From NCBI RefSeq assembly GCF_900604315.1, contig NZ_LR026978.1:2990325-3054324 (forward strand): a stretch of 64,000 nt of DNA. Reading direction: 5' to 3'. The stretch's first letter is position 1. Each line of letters begins with the position of its first letter. The translations under genes and the position numbers were made by a program. Shown piece by piece: positions 20,099-27,856 of the stretch. Below the pieces are notes generated by a model. That model was not told the DNA's origin, made no database searches, and was given only the letters and a program-made list of their open reading frames with translations. This stretch comes from [Erwinia] mediterraneensis (GTDB lineage Bacteria > Pseudomonadota > Gammaproteobacteria > Enterobacterales > Enterobacteriaceae).

Positions 20099-20272
20099 CA
20101 GTAACCTCCTTCCGCCATCACTGGCAACACGCAGCCAGGTTAACCGTTGCGCGAGCGCAGATAGCCGAAGACCGCCAGTTTGATGCAGAATGCCAGGGGC
20201 TGGTGCTACCTTTTCTCTCACATCTGCCGTATCCGGCAGCACAATCCCCATTTCAGCGTGTAATAAAAATCT

Positions 20273-20890
20273 TTATTTCCTGGCTTTGCACAAATCCCAC
20301 AGGGACATAATCGAGGTAATGGAATTATTGATATCCGTGAGAGCGGCACCGTCGCGCGCCAGGGTAGATACACCAAGCAGGAAGGCATCAAACGTCGCTG
20401 TCAGAGCCTGAATGTCGGTATTTTCACTCAGTTCGCCACGGTCAATGCCGCGCTGAATATTGCTGGCGAAGCCGGCACGGGTACGTTCACGTGATTTTGT
20501 CAGGGGCTCAACGACAGCAGCATTTTCTGCCGATGGCGCACTCATTACGCCTAAGCCGACCATACATCCTTTGGGATGACCAGGGTCACATTGCATCTTT
20601 GCGGAACGCCGTAATGTGGTTTCGATAGCGTCGCGTGGCGCCAGGCTGGTATCCCATAAAGATGCCGTAACCTGTCCGTAAGTGGACAGATAACGTTGCA
20701 CACATTCCCGGAAGAGAGCCTCTTTTGAGCCAAAGGCAGCGTAAAAGCTGGGGGCAGAAATACCGTTATTGATGCCTGCTTTCAACTGACTGAGTGATGT
20801 TGACTCATAACCATTCTGCCAGAAAAGGTACATCGCCTGTTCGATTGCCTTGTCCCGATCAAAGGTTCTCGGGCGTCCCATTGTCGCCAT
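20273..20890 (-). CDS. TetR/AcrR family transcriptional repressor
   Basis: A 205-aa regulator starting MATMGRPRTFDRDKAIEQAM with the helix-turn-helix GYESTSLSQLKAGINNGISA and PSFYAAFGSKEALFRE (about residues 27-62). This AefR/YxaF-like N-terminus often controls divergent transport or oxidoreductase genes. GGAG lies 8 nt before the ATG. It diverges from the MFS exporter; three copies of a near-palindromic CAATCGGTA-type motif lie between them, so it very probably represses both directions. Confidence 0.9.
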   Translation of the reverse strand: MATMGRPRTFDRDKAIEQAMYLFWQNGYESTSLSQLKAGINNGISAPSFYAAFGSKEALFRECVQRYLSTYGQVTASLWDTSLAPRDAIETTLRRSAKMQCDPGHPKGCMVGLGVMSAPSAENAAVVEPLTKSRERTRAGFASNIQRGIDRGELSENTDIQALTATFDAFLLGVSTLARDGAALTDINNSITSIMSLWDLCKARK

Positions 20891-20925
20891 TTTTTACTCC
20901 GCTTTTAACCTGCATCTTAACACTA

Positions 20926-20945
20926 ACATACTAATCGATACATAA
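20926..20945. promoter_or_regulatory. Operator-like motif 1 of the tetR-MFS intergenic region
   Basis: CATACTAATCGATACATA is the weakest and most tetR-proximal copy of the motif seen at 20976-20992 and 21091-21112. It shares TAATCGRTA with them and lies 36 bp before the tetR start, placed to block its promoter. Confidence 0.5.
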
Positions 20946-20949
20946 GTCG

Positions 20950-20978
20950 TTGACAAAGGTTTGCTCACACACTAGTGT
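20950..20978 (+). promoter_or_regulatory. Promoter of the MFS exporter operon
   Basis: TTGACA (20950-20955) is a consensus -35 box, followed after exactly 17 bp by TAGTGT (20973-20978) as -10. The second operator-like motif overlaps the -10 box and the likely start point. The transcript would have a leader of about 140 nt before ATG 21128. Confidence 0.6.
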
Positions 20979-20992
20979 ATCAATCGGTACAT
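20976..20992. promoter_or_regulatory. Operator-like motif 2
   Basis: TGTATCAATCGGTACA consists of TGTATC and GGTACA arms (one mismatch) around AATC. It overlaps the -10 region of the exporter promoter, the usual place for repression by a TetR dimer. Confidence 0.6.
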
Positions 20993-21090
20993 ATGAGGTG
21001 TTTTGACTTAATGTGATGTCTGGTGATCCCGGCCCGCCATTACTCCCCGTACCCCTGTACAACCAGGCAGGGGATAATCTTTACATTTAA

Positions 21091-21112
21091 ATATATACCA
21101 ATCGGTATATAT
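21091..21112. promoter_or_regulatory. Operator-like motif 3, near-perfect palindrome
   Basis: ATATATACC (21091-21099) and GGTATATAT (21104-21112) are perfect inverted repeats around AATC. It lies 15 bp before the exporter ATG, over the expected ribosome-binding region, so it could act as a roadblock or as a second promoter's operator. It is the strongest of the three copies. Confidence 0.65.
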
Positions 21113-21127
21113 GTGTCTGGCAAAATT

Positions 21128-22384
21128 ATGGATAAGCACATCGTCTTTGACGCACCCCAAACGGCTAAGATAACGCCATCCCGCAGCGCCGTTGAACCGC
21201 AACTGCCGGTTATGGCCCTGCTGGCACTGGCAATGACGGGTTTCATCTGCATCATCACTGAGACGTTGCCTGCAGGTTTGCTGCCGCAAATCGCTGCGGG
21301 CCTGCAAATCTCTTCTGCGCTGGCAGGGCAACTGGTGACTGCCTATGCACTGGGCTCATTACTGGCCGCGATTCCGCTGACCATCGCCACCCAGGGCTGG
21401 CGACGCAGAAACGTGCTGTTATTGACCATCGTCGGGTTTCTTGTATTCAACTCAATCACCGCGCTATCTGCCGACTATCGGCTCACCCTTATTGCGCGGT
21501 TTTTTGCCGGTGTCGCTGCGGGATTAGCCTGGAGCCTGCTCGCAGGCTATGCGCGTCGTATGGTTGCTGTTAATCAACAAGGCAAAGCGATGGCAATTGC
21601 GATGGTCGGCACGCCCATCGCTCTATCGGCAGGCGTACCGCTGGGAACCTGGCTGGGTATTTCCATCGGCTGGCGCAGCACATTTGGCATCATATCCGGA
21701 TTAACGCTGCTCCTGATGGTCTGGGTGCTTGCCAAAGTTCCCGATTACCCTGGCCAGGCCAGGCATGAACGACTGCCTTTAGGCAGCGTGTTTAACACTC
21801 CTGGCGTAAAACCGGTGCTGAGTGTGGTTATCACCTGGATGCTGGCTCACAACATTCTTTACACCTTTATTGCTCCTTTTGTCGCTCAGGCCGGTTTAAC
21901 GGCCCATGTGGATCGGGTAATGCTGATCTTTGGTCTCGCAGCGTTATGCGCTATCGGGATTATCGGGCGCGTTGTCGACCATCACCTGCGGAGAAGTGTG
22001 CTGCTCAGCCTGGCCACCTTTGCCGTGGTCTCCTTACTGTTTGTCTGGATGGCACAGAGCGCGCTGGCTATCTGCCTCGGCGTGGCTATCTGGGGATTCA
22101 CTTTTGGTGGTGCCGCCACGCTGCTGCAAACAGCGCTGGCTGATACTGCCGGGGAAGGCGCGGATATCGCCTTGTCGATGAACGTGGTTGCCTGGAACAG
22201 TGCGATTGCCGGTGGCGCTATTGTTGGCGGCATTTTGCTGAATAAGCTGGGAGTCACAGCCTTTCCCCCGGTGTTATTCATCCTGCTGAGTGGAGGATTC
22301 CTTATTACCTGGCTGGCACGCAGAGCCGGTTTTACGCCCGGACCACGTCAGACCGCGGTGACCAGCAGCGATATCGCTCCCTGA
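21128..22384 (+). CDS. MFS transporter (DHA1-like exporter)
   Basis: A 418-aa, 12-helix major facilitator of the drug:H+ antiporter type (AraJ/YdhP/SotB-like). ITETLPAGLLPQIAAGLQIS in helix 1 and the motif-A loop after helix 2 are recognisable, as is RFFAGVAAGLAWSLLAGYAR in helix 4. I chose ATG 21128 (MDKHIVFDAP), because the upstream in-frame ATG 21023 would put the palindromic operator inside the gene. First gene of a four-gene set; substrate unknown, but the neighbours are hydrolases and an SDR, suggesting efflux of a xenobiotic or its products. Confidence 0.85.
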   Translation: MDKHIVFDAPQTAKITPSRSAVEPQLPVMALLALAMTGFICIITETLPAGLLPQIAAGLQISSALAGQLVTAYALGSLLAAIPLTIATQGWRRRNVLLLTIVGFLVFNSITALSADYRLTLIARFFAGVAAGLAWSLLAGYARRMVAVNQQGKAMAIAMVGTPIALSAGVPLGTWLGISIGWRSTFGIISGLTLLLMVWVLAKVPDYPGQARHERLPLGSVFNTPGVKPVLSVVITWMLAHNILYTFIAPFVAQAGLTAHVDRVMLIFGLAALCAIGIIGRVVDHHLRRSVLLSLATFAVVSLLFVWMAQSALAICLGVAIWGFTFGGAATLLQTALADTAGEGADIALSMNVVAWNSAIAGGAIVGGILLNKLGVTAFPPVLFILLSGGFLITWLARRAGFTPGPRQTAVTSSDIAP

Positions 22385-22416
22385 ACCCCACGCTTTATTG
22401 TGAAAGGAAATAACCT

Positions 22417-23367
22417 ATGTTTTGCAACGTAATGAAATCTCTGGGTGTGGTGCTTTCTCTGTTCCTGGCCGCCCCTGTTTTTGCTGCTAACACATTTCCC
22501 GTCCCGGCGGGCTTTACCAGCGAATACAAAGTCATCGATGGTGTGCGGATGCACTATGTTAAAGGAGGGCAGGGACCGCTGGTCTATCTGGTACACGGTT
22601 TCGGCCAGACCTGGTATGAATGGCATCATCTGATGCCGGAACTGGCCAGGAATCACACCGTCGTTGCCCCCGATCTGCCTGGTCTGGGGGATTCAGAGGT
22701 CCCGCCTTCTTACCGGGCGACTGATGTCGCACCGCTGCTGTATAAGCTTGCCATGCAGTTCAGTGGCGGTAAGCCTTTTGATCTGGTATCGCATGATATC
22801 GGTAACTGGAATACCTATCCCTTTGTGGTGACGCATGAAAACAACCTGCGGCGGGTTGTCTTTATGGAGGCACCGATTCCTGATGATACGCTTTACGCGT
22901 TCCCGGCTTTCACCCCGCAGGGGGAGTCGCTGGTCTGGCATTTCAGCTTCTTTACCGCCAAAAACAACCTCGCTGAAACCCTGATTGCAGGCAAAGAGCG
23001 CCTGTTTTTCGAGCACTTTATTAAAGAGCATGCCACCAATACGTCGGTATTTACCTCGCAGTTGCTGGATCTCTATGCCAACGCTTACGCCAAACCCCAC
23101 AGCCTGCACGCCGCTTTTGCCTATTACCACGTGCTGAATCAGGGGGTCGAAGACAATAAGCGTTTGTCGCAGAGCAAAATTTCCCTGCCAGTACTGGCCA
23201 TTGGCGGAGGCGGTCACGGCGGTATGGGTGAGTTACAAGTGAATCAGATTCGTCATTTCGCAACCAATGTAACGGGCAAGGTATTGCCGGGTTGCGGCCA
23301 CTGGCTGCCGGAAGAGTGTTCCTTTGCCTTGAACAGTGCGGTGATCACCTTCCTTGATGGGCACTAA
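22417..23367 (+). CDS. Exported alpha/beta hydrolase, epoxide-hydrolase-like
   Basis: A 316-aa alpha/beta-fold hydrolase with a signal peptide (residues 1-23, ending VFAA). The oxyanion motif HGFGQTW is at 60-66, the nucleophile is Asp 127 in VSHDIGN (Asp, as in epoxide hydrolases and haloalkane dehalogenases, not Ser), and the catalytic His is residue 295 in GCGHW. This points to opening of epoxides or carbon-halogen bonds in the periplasm. AAAGGAAA precedes the ATG. It starts 32 bp after the MFS gene, in the same operon. Confidence 0.85.
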   Translation: MFCNVMKSLGVVLSLFLAAPVFAANTFPVPAGFTSEYKVIDGVRMHYVKGGQGPLVYLVHGFGQTWYEWHHLMPELARNHTVVAPDLPGLGDSEVPPSYRATDVAPLLYKLAMQFSGGKPFDLVSHDIGNWNTYPFVVTHENNLRRVVFMEAPIPDDTLYAFPAFTPQGESLVWHFSFFTAKNNLAETLIAGKERLFFEHFIKEHATNTSVFTSQLLDLYANAYAKPHSLHAAFAYYHVLNQGVEDNKRLSQSKISLPVLAIGGGGHGGMGELQVNQIRHFATNVTGKVLPGCGHWLPEECSFALNSAVITFLDGH

Positions 23368-23468
23368 GCCTGGTCATCGGTAAGGAAACCGTTTCTGTTG
23401 TGCCAGCCAGCGCTACCCCCTGGCGCGTGCTGGCGTTATTAACCTCTGCTATCGATAAGGGTTATACC

Positions 23469-24491
23469 ATGAACAGTCATCAACCTTACGCTCCCTGGAG
23501 CAAGACGCCAGCGCGCACGGTACGACGTGGGCATTTCTGGATCCCTGGCGATCGTATTGAACACAACGGCCTGACCTGTCAGCGCGGTCCGATGTATGTG
23601 GAATGGGAAGCGCCTGAGACCATCAGCCAGGCTTACCCTGTGGTACTGATGCATGGCGGCGGCTTTCAGGGCACCGAGTGGTTCGACACGCCAGATGGAC
23701 GACCGGGTTGGGCGCAACGGTTCGTTGAGGAGGGTTATGTTGTGCTGGTTATTGATCGTCCCGGCCATGGCCGCTCGCCATTCCATGTAGATACGCTGGG
23801 CGAAATGGGGCCACCGTTTTCCTACGAAGGGGGGCAGCAGATCTATTTTCCGGGCAGTGATAAGCGTCACACGCAATGGCCCTTTGCTGCGGAAGATAAA
23901 CAGGCCATGGATGAATTTATCGCAGGCTACGGCCCGCTCCCGGCCGATCTGGCTTTTTCCCAGACGCTGGATGCCGACCGCATGGCGGCTTTACTGGATC
24001 GTATTGGTCCCGCCATCCTGGTTACACATTCCGCATCGGGTCCGGACGGCTGGCTGATTGCCGATCGCCGGCCCGGACAGGTTAAAGCGATTGTTGCCAT
24101 CGAACCGATGGGACCGCCGTTTGCCCATATTCCTGATATCGGCCTGATGGCATGGGGGATCACGGCTGCGCCGCTGGGCTTTGAACCGCCGGTAACCTGC
24201 GCGGAGGCTGTCCGTCAGACCCGGCCGGGCGCGTTGAAATTACCCGCGCTGGCGGAACTGCCCATTCTGATTGTTACCGCCGAAGCATCAGAATTTGCTG
24301 CTGCCAGCCCACCTACGGCGGAATTCCTGAACGCGGCAGGGGCCGCGGCAGAATTGCTGCATCTGCCGGATCTGGGGGTACACGGCAACGGGCATGGCCT
24401 GATTTACGAGAAGAATTCTGACGAAGCGCTGCAACCCGTTTTGCAGTGGTTACAAAAATGCATGCCCACACAGAGTAAATGCGGAGGATAA
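23469..24491 (+). CDS. Alpha/beta hydrolase family protein
   Basis: A 340-aa cytoplasmic alpha/beta hydrolase. HGGGFQGTEW (62-71) is the oxyanion region, VIDRPGHGRSP follows, and the nucleophile is Ser 188 in VTHSASGPDGW; LGVHGNGHG near the end supplies the His. It resembles esterases of the 'large alpha/beta hydrolase' group near Gram-negative toxin-degradation clusters, but the substrate is unknown. I used ATG 23469 (MNSHQPYAPW); the frame is open from 23400 without a good start. It lies 101 bp after the preceding hydrolase. Confidence 0.82.
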   Translation: MNSHQPYAPWSKTPARTVRRGHFWIPGDRIEHNGLTCQRGPMYVEWEAPETISQAYPVVLMHGGGFQGTEWFDTPDGRPGWAQRFVEEGYVVLVIDRPGHGRSPFHVDTLGEMGPPFSYEGGQQIYFPGSDKRHTQWPFAAEDKQAMDEFIAGYGPLPADLAFSQTLDADRMAALLDRIGPAILVTHSASGPDGWLIADRRPGQVKAIVAIEPMGPPFAHIPDIGLMAWGITAAPLGFEPPVTCAEAVRQTRPGALKLPALAELPILIVTAEASEFAAASPPTAEFLNAAGAAAELLHLPDLGVHGNGHGLIYEKNSDEALQPVLQWLQKCMPTQSKCGG

Positions 24492-24494
24492 GTG

Positions 24495-25325
24495 ATGAAA
24501 AAAACCTGGTTAATCACCGGCTGCTCAAGTGGTTTTGGCTACTATCTGGCTTGCGCCGTGGCGGAAAGAGGCGATCAACTGATAGCCACCGCGCGTAATA
24601 CAGCCACTCTGCAGAGCCTGGTCGATCAGTTCCCCGACAGGGTGCGGGTTTGCGAGTTGGATGTCACACAACCAGAGATGATCCAGCGCGCTGTTTCGCT
24701 GGCGGACGAGGCATTTGGCGGCTTAGATGTACTGGTCAATAATGCGGGTTATGGCTTATTTGGCGCGCTGGAAGAAGCAGTGGCGGAAGAGTACCGACCC
24801 ATGTTCGAGGTCAACGTGTTCGGGCTGATCGAGATGACGCGGGCGGCCTTACCCCTTATGCGCCGGCGGCGGGGAGGCCGAATCGTCAACCTCTCTTCCG
24901 GGGCGGGTATCGCAGGCTCGGCGGGTTCAGGCTACTACAATGCCAGCAAGTTTGCAGTTGAAGGGATGTCGGAAGCCCTGAATCAGGAAGTCGCGCCATT
25001 AGGCTTACGTGTCATTATTGTTGAACCGGGGCCGTTCAGAACCGACTTCCTGGGACGTTCAATGACCGTAGCAAAACAACAGATGGCGATTTATGAGCAG
25101 ACTGCGGGTGAGCGACGCCTCTACCGGGAAAGCAACGATGGTAGGCAAGCGGGCGACCCGGCGAAAGCAATTGCCGTTATGCTTAACGCCATTGACAGTG
25201 ATGAGCCTCCGTTGCATTTGCCCCTCGGTCCGCGTGCACATGCTATTGCTGATTGCAAGCTGGCGAGTTTCCGACAAGATATTGATCAATGGCGTCACCT
25301 TTCCATTGCGACTGACTTTGACTGA
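24495..25325 (+). CDS. SDR family oxidoreductase
   Basis: A 276-aa classical SDR. TGCSSGFG is at 8-15, NNAG at 82-85, and catalytic Ser 135, Tyr 148 and Lys 152 (YYNASK). The FGYYLACAVAERGD start and EPGPFRTDF segment fit the subgroup often named SDR retinol-dehydrogenase-like. GGAGG lies 7 nt before ATG 24495; the GTG three bases earlier would be too close. It begins three bases after the stop of the hydrolase, so translation is coupled. Last gene of the operon, followed by a strong terminator. Confidence 0.88.
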   Translation: MKKTWLITGCSSGFGYYLACAVAERGDQLIATARNTATLQSLVDQFPDRVRVCELDVTQPEMIQRAVSLADEAFGGLDVLVNNAGYGLFGALEEAVAEEYRPMFEVNVFGLIEMTRAALPLMRRRRGGRIVNLSSGAGIAGSAGSGYYNASKFAVEGMSEALNQEVAPLGLRVIIVEPGPFRTDFLGRSMTVAKQQMAIYEQTAGERRLYRESNDGRQAGDPAKAIAVMLNAIDSDEPPLHLPLGPRAHAIADCKLASFRQDIDQWRHLSIATDFD

Positions 25326-25331
25326 CAGCAA

Positions 25332-25359
25332 AAATACGCTAACGGGGGTTAGCGTATTT
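25332..25359 (+). terminator. Terminator of the exporter-hydrolase-SDR operon
   Basis: AAATACGCTAAC (25332-25343) pairs perfectly with GTTAGCGTATTT (25348-25359) around GGGG, followed by a T-rich CTCT. It begins 7 bp after the SDR stop codon and closes the operon. Confidence 0.8.
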
Positions 25360-25945
25360 CTCTGAATCAGAGTATTCGTTCCCATATCAAAGAGATGTCA
25401 TAAATAAAACAGCCGCTTTATTAAGTGAGTGCTGTGACAGTCTGACAGATAACAAGTATTGCCCGCTTTTCATCAGCGTTAATTTTTTTCTTTCTCCCGG
25501 CAGAGGTTGCTGCTTCTGACCTGCGATATTTATTTACGTTCATAAAATGGCCGTGGGCAAGCTGAAGAGCGGATGCGCACTGTTATTTTCCTGTTTTTAA
25601 GCAAGCGCCCGAACATTAATAATGTCTGCGCGGGTAATTGTAACGCATGTGATCATCATCAGCGAAAAAATCTCGATTCTGATGACAACCTGATGAAGTA
25701 TGGCAGCGCCAGGATAATGACATCACCAGCTTGTTAATTGCCCCGGGCTACTGGCTAAGCGACAGCAGCTGAACAAAAACTATACCTTCAAACAAAGCAG
25801 CCGCGTAGGGACGAGGCTGAAGCTGAAAATTGTCGTGAGGAAAATCCCAAAAAGAAGAGATTCCATGGGATAAAAGCTTGCACGGAAAAGATAATTACTC
25901 AATATTGTAGATCAATATACTCTGATAAGCGAAACAAACAGTGAT
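25360..25945. other. Non-coding stretch at the island/next-block boundary
   Basis: No gene is seen in 586 bases. The stretch is AT-rich towards its right end, which likely includes the promoter of the zinc-ribbon gene (AATATTGTAGATCAATATACT at about 25903-25922 has an imperfect dyad). A small RNA cannot be excluded. Confidence 0.4.
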
Positions 25946-26122
25946 ATGTGCCACCTTAACTTTCGCTGCCCAAAGTGTGGATGTCGTCAGTTTATATTTA
26001 CGACAAACTGCAACAGTAAAAAAACCCGTCATGGTGCTGTTTGCAGCGCTTGTGGAACAGCTCTTACTGTCGCTTCCTGTCTGTCGAAGCAGATGTCAGC
26101 GGACAAAACGGCCAAAAAATAA
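25946..26122 (+). CDS. Small zinc-ribbon protein (58 aa)
   Basis: ATG 25946 opens 58 codons: MCHLNFRCPKCGCRQFIFTT, then a basic linker with HGAVCSACGTALTVASC and a Lys-rich tail. CPKCGC and CSACG are two zinc knuckles about 25 residues apart, as in ribbon folds that bind DNA, RNA or protein. Another frame (25941-26204) covers the same bases but is less protein-like. I do not recognise the family. It sits 107 bp before the YmgB-like gene and may be transcribed with it. Confidence 0.6.
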   Translation: MCHLNFRCPKCGCRQFIFTTNCNSKKTRHGAVCSACGTALTVASCLSKQMSADKTAKK

Positions 26123-26229
26123 CCCTTTGCATTGGCCTGGCCGAAAATATGTGACTTTTAGCACAATTTTCTCTGTCCTGATTCAGGAGCTGTACCAGGC
26201 TTAGAGGAGGTGGCTAACAGGAGGGCTAG

Positions 26230-26442
26230 ATGAGCGACCATTTTGATGCATTTAATACGGAAGAAAATTACGCTGCGCTCTGTACTATTCTCGGCGATGC
26301 GGTGTTTAACATCCATCGTGAAGGTGGCTCTGTCAGTCAGGAGACCATTGTCCGGCGTCTGTCTCAGGAGCGACGGGACAGGAATGATAAGCTGGAAGAT
26401 AAATATTACGAAGCGGTAATACGGGTGCTGTCGGCAAAATAG
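26230..26442 (+). CDS. YmgB/AriR-like small regulatory protein
   Basis: A 70-aa protein: ALCTILGDAVFNIHREGGSV, SQETIVRRLSQERR and KYYEAVIRVLSAK match the all-helical YmgB/AriR/YcgZ family, whose E. coli members act as connectors on the Rcs phosphorelay and in biofilm and acid responses. AGGAGG lies 5 nt before the ATG. Neighbouring genes give no further clue. The assignment rests on remembered motif similarity. Confidence 0.65.
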   Translation: MSDHFDAFNTEENYAALCTILGDAVFNIHREGGSVSQETIVRRLSQERRDRNDKLEDKYYEAVIRVLSAK

Positions 26443-27093
26443 GAAGTTCCACTCCCTGTTGAACCGGTTGAAATCAGAGGCGATGGCCTGCGGCCATCGC
26501 TGACCGCTGCAGACCATGTCATCAGTTCTGATCTCTGTTCTGAAGCCGGGTATTTGTGCTTTCTCTTTCCTGCTCACGCATTCCTGCGTGCTGAGACTAT
26601 GCAACAAGTGGCGGCTGCGCTAACGTCTGGTCTCTTTTGATAGCGGTTTACTACCGGAGAGCGGCTTTTTGATAAAGAAATATTAACAGATGGCTGATGC
26701 AGCTTGCCTGGTCCTGACTAAACATTCTTTTCCCGCGTCAGCGCTATGCGCGCGGTTTTTCCCGCAGTCAGCCCTTGTCTTCTTATTTATTCTTAAAAAA
26801 AAGTTTGGTGCGTACTGCTTTTTGCTGAAAGAAATAAACATTATTTCGGAATAGTGCCATTAAGCGCAGGGAAATCAGTAAAGATAAATCGATGTAAACT
26901 TCATTTGTGCTTTTTAAAACCTCGCTTTATTATCTGCAAACCTGACATCTGCAGACCAGTTTATTTCAGGGAAACGCATAATTCTATCATCTGCTCCTCA
27001 GGTTGGGATTATCCTCTGTAACCTGTCGGTTAACAGCAGCTGCATCAAACTGAAAGGAAAGACACAATAACATTCATTAAGGTCGGGGGCACT
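26443..27093. other. Non-coding stretch
   Basis: There is no convincing gene in 651 bases. A frame of 149 codons on the minus strand (26158-26607) overlaps the YmgB-like gene and has no motifs. Near 26735 GCGCTATGCGCGC is followed by a T run and could be a weak terminator. The right end probably holds the promoter of the exported protein that follows. Confidence 0.4.
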
Positions 27094-27618
27094 GTGAGGA
27101 ATCATTTCAGGGCGTTTGTCACGCTATGCATACTTTGTGGACCAGGCTTTTTCTCCCGGGCTTCTGCTGATGAACTGGACCTCTATTCACTGCATACGGC
27201 TTCTTTTGTTTATCATCCTTATGGCTCGGATAAAAAATTCACGCAATATTTCAAGAATGAATTTATTGCTATCGAGCGCCGGATGGATCAAGACTCAGAT
27301 TACAGTTTGTCGCTGGGGACGCTGAAAAACAGCGAAGGCAATCGTTGTATGCTTTTTGCTCTGGGTAAAAAGTGGGGGGAGTATAAAAAGTGGAGCTTTG
27401 AAGGACTCTATGCTTATACGGGCGAGTTCTTTTTTGATACCTTTTCCCATTGCGGCGACAGCGGTGCCTATCACGACCTGAAAAAAGCGACGGGTATTGG
27501 CTTTGCGCCCTACATTTATCACGGCGTAAAATACGACGTAAATGATTATATTGGTCTCAGATCGGGCTTCATTTTACCAGGTATTATCGTACTGAGCGTT
27601 CAGCTGCGCTTTAAATAA
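27094..27618 (+). CDS. Exported protein of unknown function, possibly outer-membrane
   Basis: A 174-aa protein starting at GTG 27094 (GGTCGGGGG just upstream). Residues 1-25 form a signal peptide ending RASA. The mature part alternates aromatic and polar residues (FTQYFKNEFIAIERRM, YSLSLGTLKNSEGNRCMLFA, WSFEGLYAYTGEFFFDTF) and ends LSVQLRFK, which suggests a small beta-barrel or beta-rich envelope protein with one possible disulfide (Cys 85 and Cys 118, approximately). I do not recognise the family; it is not PagP by motif. Confidence 0.7.
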   Translation: MRNHFRAFVTLCILCGPGFFSRASADELDLYSLHTASFVYHPYGSDKKFTQYFKNEFIAIERRMDQDSDYSLSLGTLKNSEGNRCMLFALGKKWGEYKKWSFEGLYAYTGEFFFDTFSHCGDSGAYHDLKKATGIGFAPYIYHGVKYDVNDYIGLRSGFILPGIIVLSVQLRFK

Positions 27619-27856
27619 AAAACGGTCATCTTTTTGCCGAAACTGTGATGATTGTGCCTTTATCGCGGCAAAAAGTGATCTTGCAGCTTAAAAACAGCGT
27701 TGTTTAATTACAACATACTTAAAGAGTAAGAAACAGACAGTCCCTCTGCAGCAAACTAAACAGGGCGCTGCAGGGGAATGCTTTTTATAACTGGATGGCG
27801 ACAGAAAACAGGGGCAGGAAGCCCGCCTGCGTCATTGCTGACGCAGGCTGTAGCGC

